DNA from: an uncultured Clostridia bacterium
Lineage (GTDB): Bacteria; Bacillota; Clostridia; Christensenellales; Borkfalkiaceae
Assembly: GCA_934271735.1 (NCBI GenBank)
Contig: CAKQSB010000001.1
Coordinates: forward strand, 1-64,000
DNA: 64,000 bases
Direction: 5' to 3'
How positions within the stretch are numbered: the stretch's first letter is position 1; the number at the start of each line of letters is the position of its first letter. Below, one piece after another: positions 22,834 through 31,874 of this stretch. The position numbers and the translations under genes were made by a program. Below the pieces are notes generated by a model, which saw only the letters and a list, made by a program, of their open reading frames with translations, was not told the origin of the DNA and made no database searches.

Positions 22834-25500
22834 TTAAATCGATTTTTTCTTTTTAATTACGACAATCGCCGCAACCGAAAGAAGGGAAAGAACGCCCGCC
22901 AGACTTTCAACCGTACCGAAACAACCGCCAACTTCTTCGCCGGACGAACCATCGCCACTCGAAGAATCCGCGCTGTTATTATCGGAACCGCTCGTCGATT
23001 CGGAAGAAGAATCGGTTTCAGTCGGTTTCTTTTCAACGTTCGTGACAGCCTTAACCATATTTTCGTAAAGTTTATCGGCTTCATCCTTTGTTTTTGCACC
23101 GTCAAGATCGGCTTTACATTTTTCGATAAGCGAATCGATCTGCGCTTTGTTTTCGGCAGTATATTCGTCCGCATCAATATCCGCCGCGAATGAATCGACT
23201 TTTGCTTTTACGGTGACGATATAGTCAGCGATTACCTTTTCTTCCGCAGTAATTTCCGCGTCTGTTTTTACCGAATCAAGTAAGGTTTTAATTTCTGCGA
23301 CTTTTGCCGTCACGCTATCGATTGTTTCGCAGGAATCTATCGCAGTTTTACCGTCCGCAACGATTTTTGCAAGTTCGGTTTTCTGCGCCTCTCTGTAATC
23401 GTCGGCATTTTTATAGCCTTCGATTTCCGCTTTTGCCGCCGTTTTTGCCGCGACAAGTTCTTCTGCCGTCATTTCCGCGTCTGTTTTCAGTTTGTCGATT
23501 TCAGCCTTAGCGGCATCGATAATAGGCTTTATTGCGGTAATAACCGTCGTGCTATCGATATCGTTTTGCGCGTTTGCGATTATTTTGGAAAGTTTCGTTT
23601 GTTCGGCAGTTCTGTAATCTGCCGCATTTTTATAATTTGCGATTTCCGCTTTCGCTTCGGTTTTAGCCGCGGCGAGTTCTTCCGCCGCCATTACTGCGTC
23701 GGTTTTAACCGAATCGAGCAAAGTTTTAATTTCTGTGACTTTTGCTGTTACGCTATCGATTGTTTCGCAGGAATCTATTGCGGTTTTTCCGTCCGCAACG
23801 ATTTTTGCAAGTTCGGTTTTCTGCGCCTCTCTGTAATCGTCGGCGTCCTTGTAGCCTTCGATTTCCGCTTTTGCCGCCGTTTTTGCCGCTGCAAGTTCTT
23901 CTGCCGCATATTGAGCGTCGGTTTTAAGTTTGTCGATTTCAGCCTTAGCCGCGGCAACAATGGCAGTTATTCCCTCATAAGTCTCGCTATTATCGATAGC
24001 AGCGTTGACTTCGGAGGTGATTGCCGCAAGTTGAACTTTTTCCTCCGCTCTGTAAAGATTTTCGGATTTGTATTTTACGACTTCTTCTTTCGCGGCAAAT
24101 TTTACATCTGCTAAGTTCAAAAATTTACCCGTTCCGTCGTTTACGAAAACAACATCCTCAGTCGTTTCGAAATAATTTGCGGTTGCTTTATGACCTGCCG
24201 ATACGTTCGCGGGGAATTGACAGCCTTTTTCCACTACAATTTTCGTCGCGACGGTGTAATCGGACAAACCCGAACCAATCGCTATCATATTCGATCTTCC
24301 CCAATAGTAAAGATACGATTGCCCCATTCCGTAATCGTTCAACGTTTTTACTTCGCCGGCTACCGTCAACTTAATTTTACTTCCCGTGTTTAATGCTGAA
24401 AACTGCCATAATTCGACGGGGTTATTAGGCGTGTTGTAGTCGTTTGTGTCAAGACCTACCCACAAAAACTGTTTCTGTCTGTCGTCGGAAGGATCTCCGA
24501 TTGCCGTAACGGCAGTCTGCCCGACGCATTTCGTGAAATGTCCGTTTCCGTCGCCGAGAAACGTAACCGCTTCTGTCGTTACGAAAACGTCGAAATTATC
24601 TTCGCTCCCCGCCGTCGCGCTGCTCGGGAAATGACAACCCTTTTCTATTACTATTTTTTCGATAGTCTTATAATCCGACAACGAAGTCGTCAAAGCGACG
24701 GGTGCGCCTGCTCTATCGAAAATTCTGAGATAAGTTTCGGTAATCGGCGCGTATGCCGCCAAGACCTTTTCTTCGCCGTTTACCGTAATTTTAATTTTGG
24801 TGTTCCAATTTAGTTTTCTCGACTGTACGGAACTAACCGCCTGCGTACCCGCAGAATAATCGTTTACGGAAAGCCCGAAGAATAATCTTGCCGTCACCTC
24901 TCCCGCAGGATCGCCAAAAGTTTCAACCTTCGTTTCGGTTGCGGTTGCGACGGTATAAGCCGCTTCTTTATAAAACATAGCCGCGCCGACGTTATAGAAA
25001 ACCGCCTCCTCGGTGGTTCTGTAAACTTTCAGATTGTCGGTTGCTTCCGCCGTTTCTGAAGAAGGAAATTCGCACCCCTCTTCTACGACTATCTTTGTAA
25101 TTGTTGTATAATCGCCGTTAAAATTTACGCTTATGATATTCGGCCTGGTCCATAATTGAAGATATACTTCAGTGGGAAGATAGTAGTCCGCAAGAGTTTT
25201 CTCTTCTCCGCCGATTGTGATTTTTATTTTATATCCCCAATTAAGCGAAGCAACCTGCGTTGCGTTTACATGCTGTGATGGTGACGAATAATCGTTCGCC
25301 GATAACGCAAACATTAATCTCGCTTTTTCCGTGCCGTTTACGTCGCCGAAAGCGGTCACGGTCGTATCCTCGTAAGTTTTAGTAATCTCCCCGTCCGCAA
25401 GGGCTTTTTCTCCGTTTAACGAAACAAGCCCCACCGAAAGAAACGTTGCAAGTACCGCAATGAGCGCGATAAACGCTGCTTTGAAAAAATATTTTCTCAT
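22834..25500 (-). CDS. Large repetitive surface protein
   Basis: An 888-residue exported protein. A signal peptide (1-35) is followed by three copies of a ~130-residue beta-rich module (about 40-175, 176-310, 311-440), each with AFGD..G/FGDPAGE, ANDY/VNDY, KIKITV.GEEK.L.DY and VVE.GC.FPSS. After that come about 300 residues of Ala/Glu/Lys-rich helical repeats of ~70 residues (AAKTEAKAEI..YK, then ADDYREAQKTELAKIVADGK), FIVAR- or albumin-binding-like in style. A Ser-rich stalk, GGC, a hydrophobic helix and a Lys-rich end close the protein, which looks like a C-terminal sorting/anchoring signal, not LPXTG. It probably displays glycan-binding modules on a helical stalk. Placed in the glycan operon. 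Nucleotide repeats make it prone to length change. Confidence 0.8.
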   Translation of the reverse strand: MRKYFFKAAFIALIAVLATFLSVGLVSLNGEKALADGEITKTYEDTTVTAFGDVNGTEKARLMFALSANDYSSPSQHVNATQVASLNWGYKIKITIGGEEKTLADYYLPTEVYLQLWTRPNIISVNFNGDYTTITKIVVEEGCEFPSSETAEATDNLKVYRTTEEAVFYNVGAAMFYKEAAYTVATATETKVETFGDPAGEVTARLFFGLSVNDYSAGTQAVSSVQSRKLNWNTKIKITVNGEEKVLAAYAPITETYLRIFDRAGAPVALTTSLSDYKTIEKIVIEKGCHFPSSATAGSEDNFDVFVTTEAVTFLGDGNGHFTKCVGQTAVTAIGDPSDDRQKQFLWVGLDTNDYNTPNNPVELWQFSALNTGSKIKLTVAGEVKTLNDYGMGQSYLYYWGRSNMIAIGSGLSDYTVATKIVVEKGCQFPANVSAGHKATANYFETTEDVVFVNDGTGKFLNLADVKFAAKEEVVKYKSENLYRAEEKVQLAAITSEVNAAIDNSETYEGITAIVAAAKAEIDKLKTDAQYAAEELAAAKTAAKAEIEGYKDADDYREAQKTELAKIVADGKTAIDSCETIDSVTAKVTEIKTLLDSVKTDAVMAAEELAAAKTEAKAEIANYKNAADYRTAEQTKLSKIIANAQNDIDSTTVITAIKPIIDAAKAEIDKLKTDAEMTAEELVAAKTAAKAEIEGYKNADDYREAQKTELAKIVADGKTAIDSCETIDSVTAKVAEIKTLLDSVKTDAEITAEEKVIADYIVTVKAKVDSFAADIDADEYTAENKAQIDSLIEKCKADLDGAKTKDEADKLYENMVKAVTNVEKKPTETDSSSESTSGSDNNSADSSSGDGSSGEEVGGCFGTVESLAGVLSLLSVAAIVVIKKKKSI
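23276..23891. repeat. Near-identical long direct repeats inside the surface-protein gene
   Basis: The segment 23276-23461 recurs at about 23696-23891 with few changes, and the block between them is a diverged third unit. The unit is about 210 bases (70 codons). Expected to expand or shrink by recombination. Confidence 0.8.
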
Positions 25501-25532
25501 AATTCCCTCCTGAATTCTTTATATCGAGCGCG

Positions 25533-27119
25533 TTATGCCCACGCTTTGATATTCTCGTTTTTAATTGTTCCGCTTGCCGCCAACGCCTTGAAATTATTTC
25601 TCATAACCGAAACGTAATCGACCGCAAGAACGTAAGTGTAAGACATAGGCACGTATTCTTTCATCGACGTCGTTATAACGGGCGCGGTGTAAGAAGTGTT
25701 GCTCACATAGCAATTAGTATAAGGCGAACCCGGCTCTGCTTTGTTATAAAGATAGTTGTTATACATTGCGCTCTGATACGCGTTGGAATTGCCGACGTAT
25801 TTCGATGAAACGCTTTGATTGACTCTACCCGACGCATACGCTCCCGTGTTGGGAACATATACGCCCACGCCGAAATTATTAGCGTTCACCCAGGCAAACC
25901 AATCCTCGGTATGGTTGTTGTTCGTATGCGCGCCGCTTCCCCAGAAACCGAGAGATCGCTCAATCGTAAGTTCTCCGTTCGTCCATGGAGAACTCCCCGT
26001 GTAACAAACGAAATTACTGAACGACTGAATTATATAAACGGCAGGCAATTCGTTGGTATGAAGCCCGATTTCGCCGTAAAAGCCCGTCCAGTCGACAAAA
26101 CGATTATCGACGTAAACCATATCGTCTTTTATCGTATAGATATTCTCCATATACGATTTGGTCGTGACGTTATCCTGCGCCCAGTCGAGCGCGCGTACTT
26201 TAACGTAAATGCTGTTCTCGTCTGCCCTGTAATCGATAATCTGACTTTGATTGTTATGACAATCTCCGCCCTGAACGGGATTATAAGGCCATTTCTGCAT
26301 AAACCCCGCCGTATCGCACTCCGCACGCGTATATCCGTTCTTTTCGTCTACTTCCGCATAATAAGACTGCTGAATCTCCCTGCCTCTGTCCGCTATGTTT
26401 ATAAGATTCACTTTATCCGAAAGTTTTTCGTCGCAATTCGCCGAAGCCTCGAGATCGACAACGACGTTTCCGTCTCTGATAACTTCCTCGAGTTTATTCC
26501 CGTCGTAATCGGTTCTTTCGAGATAGGTAATCGATCCGCCGCAGGAAAGATCTATTCCGAGTTTAATATCTCCGCTTCCGATATAAATTTCCGTATCTTT
26601 CGTCGGCAGTTTTCTGTCCGAAACGGAAAGCCTTATTATTTCGAATTTACACTCTTTATCTTCAAGGTTTTTAAAGGTTATTTTCTCGAATTTTTTGTTA
26701 TACGTCGCCCTCGAACCTTCCCTGAAAGCGTCAAGAAACTGACGGAATTCTGTCGTTCCTTCGCTCGGCTCGATAAAGAACTCTTCTGCGTTTTTCTTTG
26801 CGGGATCGTTTACGTCCGAATATTCGAACGTTCCTATAAGTTTCCCATCGGATTTTATATCGAGTTCGATATAGTTTTTATCCGCTATATCCGTATTTAC
26901 GGAAATTTCGGAAGATTCACCCTTTCCGAGAACTTTTTCGCTCTGCTTTTTCAAAAGTTCGGTACGGTTAAAATCATCCGTTCTCCCCGAATCGCCCGAA
27001 GTAGACGTTTCAGACGCACCGCTACTTTCCGACGCCGAATTTCCGCCCGAGTTTTCGCCGCACGCAACCAACGACGCCGTTAAAATAACCGCCAATAAAC
27101 CGGCTAATAGTTTTTTCAT
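25533..27119 (-). CDS. Secreted lipoprotein, carbohydrate-active appearance
   Basis: A 528-residue lipoprotein with signal peptide and lipobox LVAC-G (residues about 17-21), then a Ser/Gly-rich linker. The mature part is rich in Trp, Tyr and Asn (WPYNPVQGGDCHNNQSQ; YVDNRFVDWTGFYGEIGLHT; GAHTNNNHTEDWFAWVNANN), a style typical of beta-sandwich glycan-acting or glycan-binding proteins. I do not recognise the family, so no reaction is assigned. It lies between two other secreted proteins in the operon with 21- and 32-base gaps. A role outside the cell in capturing or trimming the glycan taken up by the importer is likely. Confidence 0.7.
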   Translation of the reverse strand: MKKLLAGLLAVILTASLVACGENSGGNSASESSGASETSTSGDSGRTDDFNRTELLKKQSEKVLGKGESSEISVNTDIADKNYIELDIKSDGKLIGTFEYSDVNDPAKKNAEEFFIEPSEGTTEFRQFLDAFREGSRATYNKKFEKITFKNLEDKECKFEIIRLSVSDRKLPTKDTEIYIGSGDIKLGIDLSCGGSITYLERTDYDGNKLEEVIRDGNVVVDLEASANCDEKLSDKVNLINIADRGREIQQSYYAEVDEKNGYTRAECDTAGFMQKWPYNPVQGGDCHNNQSQIIDYRADENSIYVKVRALDWAQDNVTTKSYMENIYTIKDDMVYVDNRFVDWTGFYGEIGLHTNELPAVYIIQSFSNFVCYTGSSPWTNGELTIERSLGFWGSGAHTNNNHTEDWFAWVNANNFGVGVYVPNTGAYASGRVNQSVSSKYVGNSNAYQSAMYNNYLYNKAEPGSPYTNCYVSNTSYTAPVITTSMKEYVPMSYTYVLAVDYVSVMRNNFKALAASGTIKNENIKAWA

Positions 27120-27140
27120 TATGTCTCCTTTGAAACGACT

Positions 27141-29651
27141 TTACAGGTACGCAATGCTTCTTATTTCCATTCCCTGCGGACAAGAATCGATACGGAACGC
27201 CGATATGAACCAATCCTCGCTTATCGCTTCTCCGTTACCCAGATCTCCGCTCACTTCAAGTTCGGCAACAGCCCATTCTCCGTCCGCCATATTCGTTTTG
27301 AGATTGAACGTAAGTCCGTCTTTCCATGTATCGAAATTCGGCGAGTGAAGATAATCGTCCTTATCGTTCTTTATGGCAAGAAGAGTCATTGCCATCTGAG
27401 CCGATTCCGTTTTATTGCGATATACAACATAAAGTTTTTTGCCCGCTTTCATCTGCGTAGCCTTATATTCTTCATCGGCGAAAACATTTTTCAGATATCC
27501 GTTTCTGAGCCACATAAGCCCTTTATGATTTATGACGGATGCGCGATTCGATTCGTCGTAAACGATTTCCGAGCCGCCGAGCCAATCCGCAAAGCCTTTA
27601 CTTGCCATTTCCGACCAGTCCGCGTCGCTGAAATCTATGCCGTCGGCTTTGTTCATTTTCAGTTCGAGTTCTTTAAGGTAAATTACGCCCGTCCCCTCGA
27701 AAGTAAGCGAAACGTCCTTCGTTACGCCTTTTCCGCTTATCGGAACCATAACCGTCTGATACTCGTTACTGTCCGCAAGAGCAAGTTCGTCCGTATAAAC
27801 GGTTTCGCCTATCGTATAAGCAACTTTTACTTTACTTATGCCGTTTGTTTTAGCGGTGAGTTTCCAATTACTGTAAACCACGGTGGGATATACGTAAGCC
27901 TTTTTCATAGTCGCACCGCTCGTTTTAACGTCGATTTTCGTCGCAACTTCGTCGCTCGAGAAAGAAAGGTCGTATCCCTCTCCCTTTACAAAGCCCGCAA
28001 AGTCTGTGGAAACGAAATTAAGCCCCGCGATATCGTCGGCTTCGAATTTTTCGATTTTCACTTCTGCCACCGTGAAGAGGTTGTTAAGCCCGTTCGCATA
28101 ATAATCGAATTTTATCGATTTCAGCGTTCCCGTAAACTCCTTGTAATCGGCAAGGAAAACGCTCTTTGTAACAAAATTTTCGTTATGCGGCAGATTAAGC
28201 GTGATAAACACGTTTTTGTCGCCTTCGAGTTCGCAGTTTAAAACGACCTTCGTCCCGTATCCCGCATTCTTATAAGTCAACGTCAACGCCGCGGCTTTAT
28301 CCGAAACGTCTATGTTTTTTCCGCCGAGAGTGAACGTTCCGTTGGTTTCGCCGTAAGGAACGTATGCAAGCAATCCTTCTACGGTATTATAAATACTTGC
28401 TCCCGTATCGGGCGCCGCCTTTGCGTAATCGAGAGGAAATATCCAGCCGTTAACCGCAGACTGTTTATCGCTTACGGCCTTTAAATCATCCGCTTTATCG
28501 TCGGCAGGCGTAACCGTGTCGGCGGGGTTTGTATACTCTTCGCAATAAGAACCGACTATTTCTTTAACCTGAATCACGTTCTTGAATTCGGTCTTTTCAC
28601 CCCAATAATAACTGTCGATACGAATATCTCCGACCTTTACCGCCGTTGCCCAGGACGAAATTCCGTTCTCGGCAAGAGTAAGTTCGTCATAGCGGATTTC
28701 GAGAGTTATCCACTCGTCGTCGTCCGTCATATTCTTCTGCTCGTCAGTGAAGAAATACTGATATTTCGCCGCGCCGAGTCCGTTCCAACTCGTGTCCTTT
28801 GCCATAGCGTTGGCATATACCACGAATTCGGTAGCGTCGCCCATATTCTTTATCTTCATGGTGAGGTGCTGCGACTTACCGATAAACACGTTCGCGTTGC
28901 CGATAAATCCAACGAGACCCGAGTCCGCCCCCTGATTGGCGCGCGTTCCGTAATTTAACGAAACGTATTCCTCGTCTCCGTTTTTCACGAGAGTTTTTCC
29001 GTACCCGATCTGCTCCGCGCCTCCGGTTACGACAAAATTAAAGTTTCTGTCAATCGAACCTGCGTCGAGATAAAGTTCTTCGCTCGTTTTTATATAGATT
29101 TCGGTATTTGCCGTTATAGGAGCGTCGAAATCATATTCTTCGGCGTAACCGGCGTCTTTGTAATATCCGAGAAGTTTATACCCGTCCGCCAAAGTATCTT
29201 TTTTCGGGGCTTTTTCGCCTTCCGTAACCGTTACGTAAGCGGGATCGTCCGCATCCTCGTTCGGAAGATGATAAATAACCTTATAGGATTTCGACCACTT
29301 TGCGTAAAGCGTGATATTTTCCGTAACCTTATCTGTTTCGAAATTCCACTGCTTTGCATAAGATTTGTCCGTGTACCAACCCGTTACGCTTGCATTATCC
29401 GGGTTATCCCCCGTAACGACAACCACGGGTTCGTTTATCGTCGAGTTTTTTTCAACCTTTTTATCCTTAACGTTCGTCGTTTGCAGATTCGTGCAAAGAT
29501 CGAAATGCACGGTTACGACATTACTTGCTTCCGATGCGGGATTTTCGCTCACGGACGAACTCCCCGAGTTTCCTTTTCCTCCGCACGAAACAACGACAGC
29601 CATACTCAAAGCCATTATAACCGTCAAAGTTAAAATAAGTATCTTTTTCAT
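27141..29651 (-). CDS. Secreted multi-domain lipoprotein with Listeria-Bacteroides repeats
   Basis: An 836-residue lipoprotein (lipobox VVSC-G). Two Listeria-Bacteroides (InlB B-like, Flg_new) repeats occupy residues about 45-165, each ending with a W/Y..Y..W.F motif (GWYTDKSYAKQWNFETDKVT; LGYYKDAGYAEEYDFDAPIT). Three to four carbohydrate-binding-like beta-sandwich domains follow (for example 175-370 and 550-830, with YVVYRNKTESAQMAMTLLAI and the SCPQG ending). B-repeats are often found on surface proteins that contact glycans or host cells. No catalytic motif was seen, so it is probably a glycan-binding protein of the operon. Confidence 0.75.
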   Translation of the reverse strand: MKKILILTLTVIMALSMAVVVSCGGKGNSGSSSVSENPASEASNVVTVHFDLCTNLQTTNVKDKKVEKNSTINEPVVVVTGDNPDNASVTGWYTDKSYAKQWNFETDKVTENITLYAKWSKSYKVIYHLPNEDADDPAYVTVTEGEKAPKKDTLADGYKLLGYYKDAGYAEEYDFDAPITANTEIYIKTSEELYLDAGSIDRNFNFVVTGGAEQIGYGKTLVKNGDEEYVSLNYGTRANQGADSGLVGFIGNANVFIGKSQHLTMKIKNMGDATEFVVYANAMAKDTSWNGLGAAKYQYFFTDEQKNMTDDDEWITLEIRYDELTLAENGISSWATAVKVGDIRIDSYYWGEKTEFKNVIQVKEIVGSYCEEYTNPADTVTPADDKADDLKAVSDKQSAVNGWIFPLDYAKAAPDTGASIYNTVEGLLAYVPYGETNGTFTLGGKNIDVSDKAAALTLTYKNAGYGTKVVLNCELEGDKNVFITLNLPHNENFVTKSVFLADYKEFTGTLKSIKFDYYANGLNNLFTVAEVKIEKFEADDIAGLNFVSTDFAGFVKGEGYDLSFSSDEVATKIDVKTSGATMKKAYVYPTVVYSNWKLTAKTNGISKVKVAYTIGETVYTDELALADSNEYQTVMVPISGKGVTKDVSLTFEGTGVIYLKELELKMNKADGIDFSDADWSEMASKGFADWLGGSEIVYDESNRASVINHKGLMWLRNGYLKNVFADEEYKATQMKAGKKLYVVYRNKTESAQMAMTLLAIKNDKDDYLHSPNFDTWKDGLTFNLKTNMADGEWAVAELEVSGDLGNGEAISEDWFISAFRIDSCPQGMEIRSIAYL

Positions 29652-29683
29652 AATTTTCTCCTTATCGGCAATGTTATTCGCCG

Positions 29684-30988
29684 TTATTTTCTTTTAAATT
29701 CTTCATCGATTTCCACGACGCGTTTTTGTTTTCTGGAAACTTCCGCGCCGAAAATGCAAAGATGCCCGTTTACGGAGTCCTCTATTTTCGTGAGCGACAA
29801 CGACGATTCGTCGCCGTTTAAAAAGGCGCATAACGTCCGCATGATCTCGAAGTCGCCGCCCGAATGTCCGCCGTATTTGGCATTGTTGACGACTTTTTTC
29901 GAAACGTCTATGATTTCCTCGTCGAAATCGCAATAATTATCGTTCAGACGATACGTCCTGAGCGTCAGTTTATCCTCGGACAACTTGCCCTCTATCTCGC
30001 CTTTTTCGCCGACGATATGTATATACCGTTCCGCTTTTGACGAGCCGCAGATCATGTTGAGCGTTCCTATCGACCCGTCGGAAAAATTGACTATAACGTT
30101 TTGCCTGTCAACGACGTTTCCGTTTGTTTTGAAGGCGCATTTGCCGTATTCGCTATGCTTTAAGTATTCGATTTTTTCTTCCCGCGTTATCTCGTCCAAC
30201 GGCTTGTTAAGCCCCGCCCAGACAAGGAACGGCATCGGATCCCAATCGAGATGATTTCTTATCGCCGAAAAGGCGCACTGCCTTTCTATCGGACAATCGA
30301 AACAATATTCCGTAGAACGTTCGGGAGCGTTTTTCTCACAAAAGAATGCTCTTTGCCCGAAACTCGCCACTTCTTTCGGCGATGCGGCGTTGTTAAGCCA
30401 GCACATAAGGTCCATATCGTGGCAACACTTTGCTAAAAGCATGGGCGAGCCGCACTTCTCTTCGTTGTTCCACTTACCTCTGTCATAAGAATTAAGATAA
30501 TGGGCGATACAAACGTGTTCGTTCATTTCCAAACTGAATATCCTGCCGATTTTTCCGTCCGCGATAATCTGCTTTATCGTATGATAGAAAGGGGTATATC
30601 TTAAAACGTGACAAACAAATACTCTTCTGCCGAGTTTTTCGGCTGTTTTTTCAAGATCGATAAGTTCGTCGGGAACTGCCGTTATGGGCTTTTCGAGAAG
30701 CATATCGTAACCCGCGTTCAGAATTTTCAGACCCGTTTCGTAATGCTCGTTGTCCATCGTTGCGTTTATAACGATGTCCGCGGGAATTTTCTTTGCAAGA
30801 AACGAATCGATATCGGTGAAAAGTTCACTTTCTCCGAGGTTATATCTCTCTTTTGCTTCGTCAAGTCTTTCCCTGTTAATATCTATCACCGCAACGATCT
30901 CAATTTCGTTCGGTCTATCAAGGCTGTAGTCGGCATAAACCTGACCTCTGTTTCCGTATCCGACCACCGCCGCTTTAATTTTCTTCAT
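29684..30988 (-). CDS. Gfo/Idh/MocA family oxidoreductase
   Basis: A 434-residue NAD(P)-dependent sugar oxidoreductase. The N-terminal Rossmann fold has AAVVGYGNRGQVYADYS and VAVIDINRERL, then the EKPI motif (LEKPITA) and the Lys of the active site. The C-terminal alpha/beta domain holds GSPMLLAKCCHDMDLMCWL, including the His-Asp pair. An unusual Cys-rich insertion (FCEKN...YCFDCPIERQC, about residues 218-240) with four Cys is present; it occurs in some family members and might bind a metal. It probably oxidises or isomerises a released sugar. It lies 13 bases after the second permease gene. Confidence 0.88.
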   Translation of the reverse strand: MKKIKAAVVGYGNRGQVYADYSLDRPNEIEIVAVIDINRERLDEAKERYNLGESELFTDIDSFLAKKIPADIVINATMDNEHYETGLKILNAGYDMLLEKPITAVPDELIDLEKTAEKLGRRVFVCHVLRYTPFYHTIKQIIADGKIGRIFSLEMNEHVCIAHYLNSYDRGKWNNEEKCGSPMLLAKCCHDMDLMCWLNNAASPKEVASFGQRAFFCEKNAPERSTEYCFDCPIERQCAFSAIRNHLDWDPMPFLVWAGLNKPLDEITREEKIEYLKHSEYGKCAFKTNGNVVDRQNVIVNFSDGSIGTLNMICGSSKAERYIHIVGEKGEIEGKLSEDKLTLRTYRLNDNYCDFDEEIIDVSKKVVNNAKYGGHSGGDFEIMRTLCAFLNGDESSLSLTKIEDSVNGHLCIFGAEVSRKQKRVVEIDEEFKRK

Positions 30989-31001
30989 AGTATTCCTTCT
31001 T

Positions 31002-31874
31002 TTAAAGTTTCATGCCCGCGGCAAAATCTCCGCCCTGAAAGTGTTTCAGACTTATTACGGTATTAAAACACAGCGGAATGCACGCTATAATGTAAATCGC
31101 GTAAACGACGCCCTGCTCTCTGTTGAATTTTTCCGACAACGACAAAATCATCGGCATAAGCGTTTGTTTGTCGTTGAAGATAAGGCTCGGCCACAAGTAA
31201 TCGTTATATTCGCTTGCGAACGTGCCGACAAAGAAATAAAGCATTATCGGTAAAGCCAGCGGAATAACGATATATAAAATTATATTAACGTCGTTTGCGC
31301 CTTCTATTTTCGCGCTTTCGAAAATGGATTTCGGCTGCTGATTGAAAAACGTTCTGAACAGGAACAATCCTCCGACCTGTCCGCCGCCCACTATCGGAAG
31401 CCAGTAGCCGAGATAAGTGTCTTTAAGCCCGAGTCCGTTCGTTACGAAAGGAAGAAGCACCGGCATTCCCATAACGGAAGGAATAAGCATTATCAGAATA
31501 AACGTAATGTAAATTCCTTCCTTGAAATGAAATTGTTTATGGCAGAAAATATACGCAAGTATAACGCCTATCGCCATATTCAGAAACGTCCCTACGCCTG
31601 CCGTGAGAATACTTCTTAAAAGCGGACGAACCGTATTTGCCCACGCCGCGGAATAATTGTACGCAAGGTTCGCCCCCGCGTTTTTTATATCCGGAAAAGC
31701 GTATATGCTCGTTATGATTTCCGTGTTAGATTTGAAACTGTTGAGTATCGTTATAAATAACGGTATAAGGGAGAAAATCGTGCAGACCGTCACCCAGACG
31801 ACGGCTAACAACTGCAACGAAATTCTTTCGGTCGATTTCAGCCTCGGATGTCTTTTTATCTTCATATCACTCAC
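31002..31874 (-). CDS. Sugar ABC transporter permease, MalG type
   Basis: A 290-residue inner-membrane permease with six predicted helices and the EAA loop ESAKIEGANDVNIILYIVIP that docks on the ATPase. It belongs to the CUT1 family. It overlaps the partner permease gene by 8 bases. No ATPase gene is present nearby, so a shared MsmX-type ATPase elsewhere is expected (family knowledge). Confidence 0.92.
   Translation of the reverse strand: MSDMKIKRHPRLKSTERISLQLLAVVWVTVCTIFSLIPLFITILNSFKSNTEIITSIYAFPDIKNAGANLAYNYSAAWANTVRPLLRSILTAGVGTFLNMAIGVILAYIFCHKQFHFKEGIYITFILIMLIPSVMGMPVLLPFVTNGLGLKDTYLGYWLPIVGGGQVGGLFLFRTFFNQQPKSIFESAKIEGANDVNIILYIVIPLALPIMLYFFVGTFASEYNDYLWPSLIFNDKQTLMPMILSLSEKFNREQGVVYAIYIIACIPLCFNTVISLKHFQGGDFAAGMKL

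Noticed and set aside
22834..25500. CRISPR-like reading of the regular repeats at 23.3-23.9 kb
   Set aside because: The units are ~210 bases, in frame and coding for a helical stalk; there are no spacers and no cas genes in the window.
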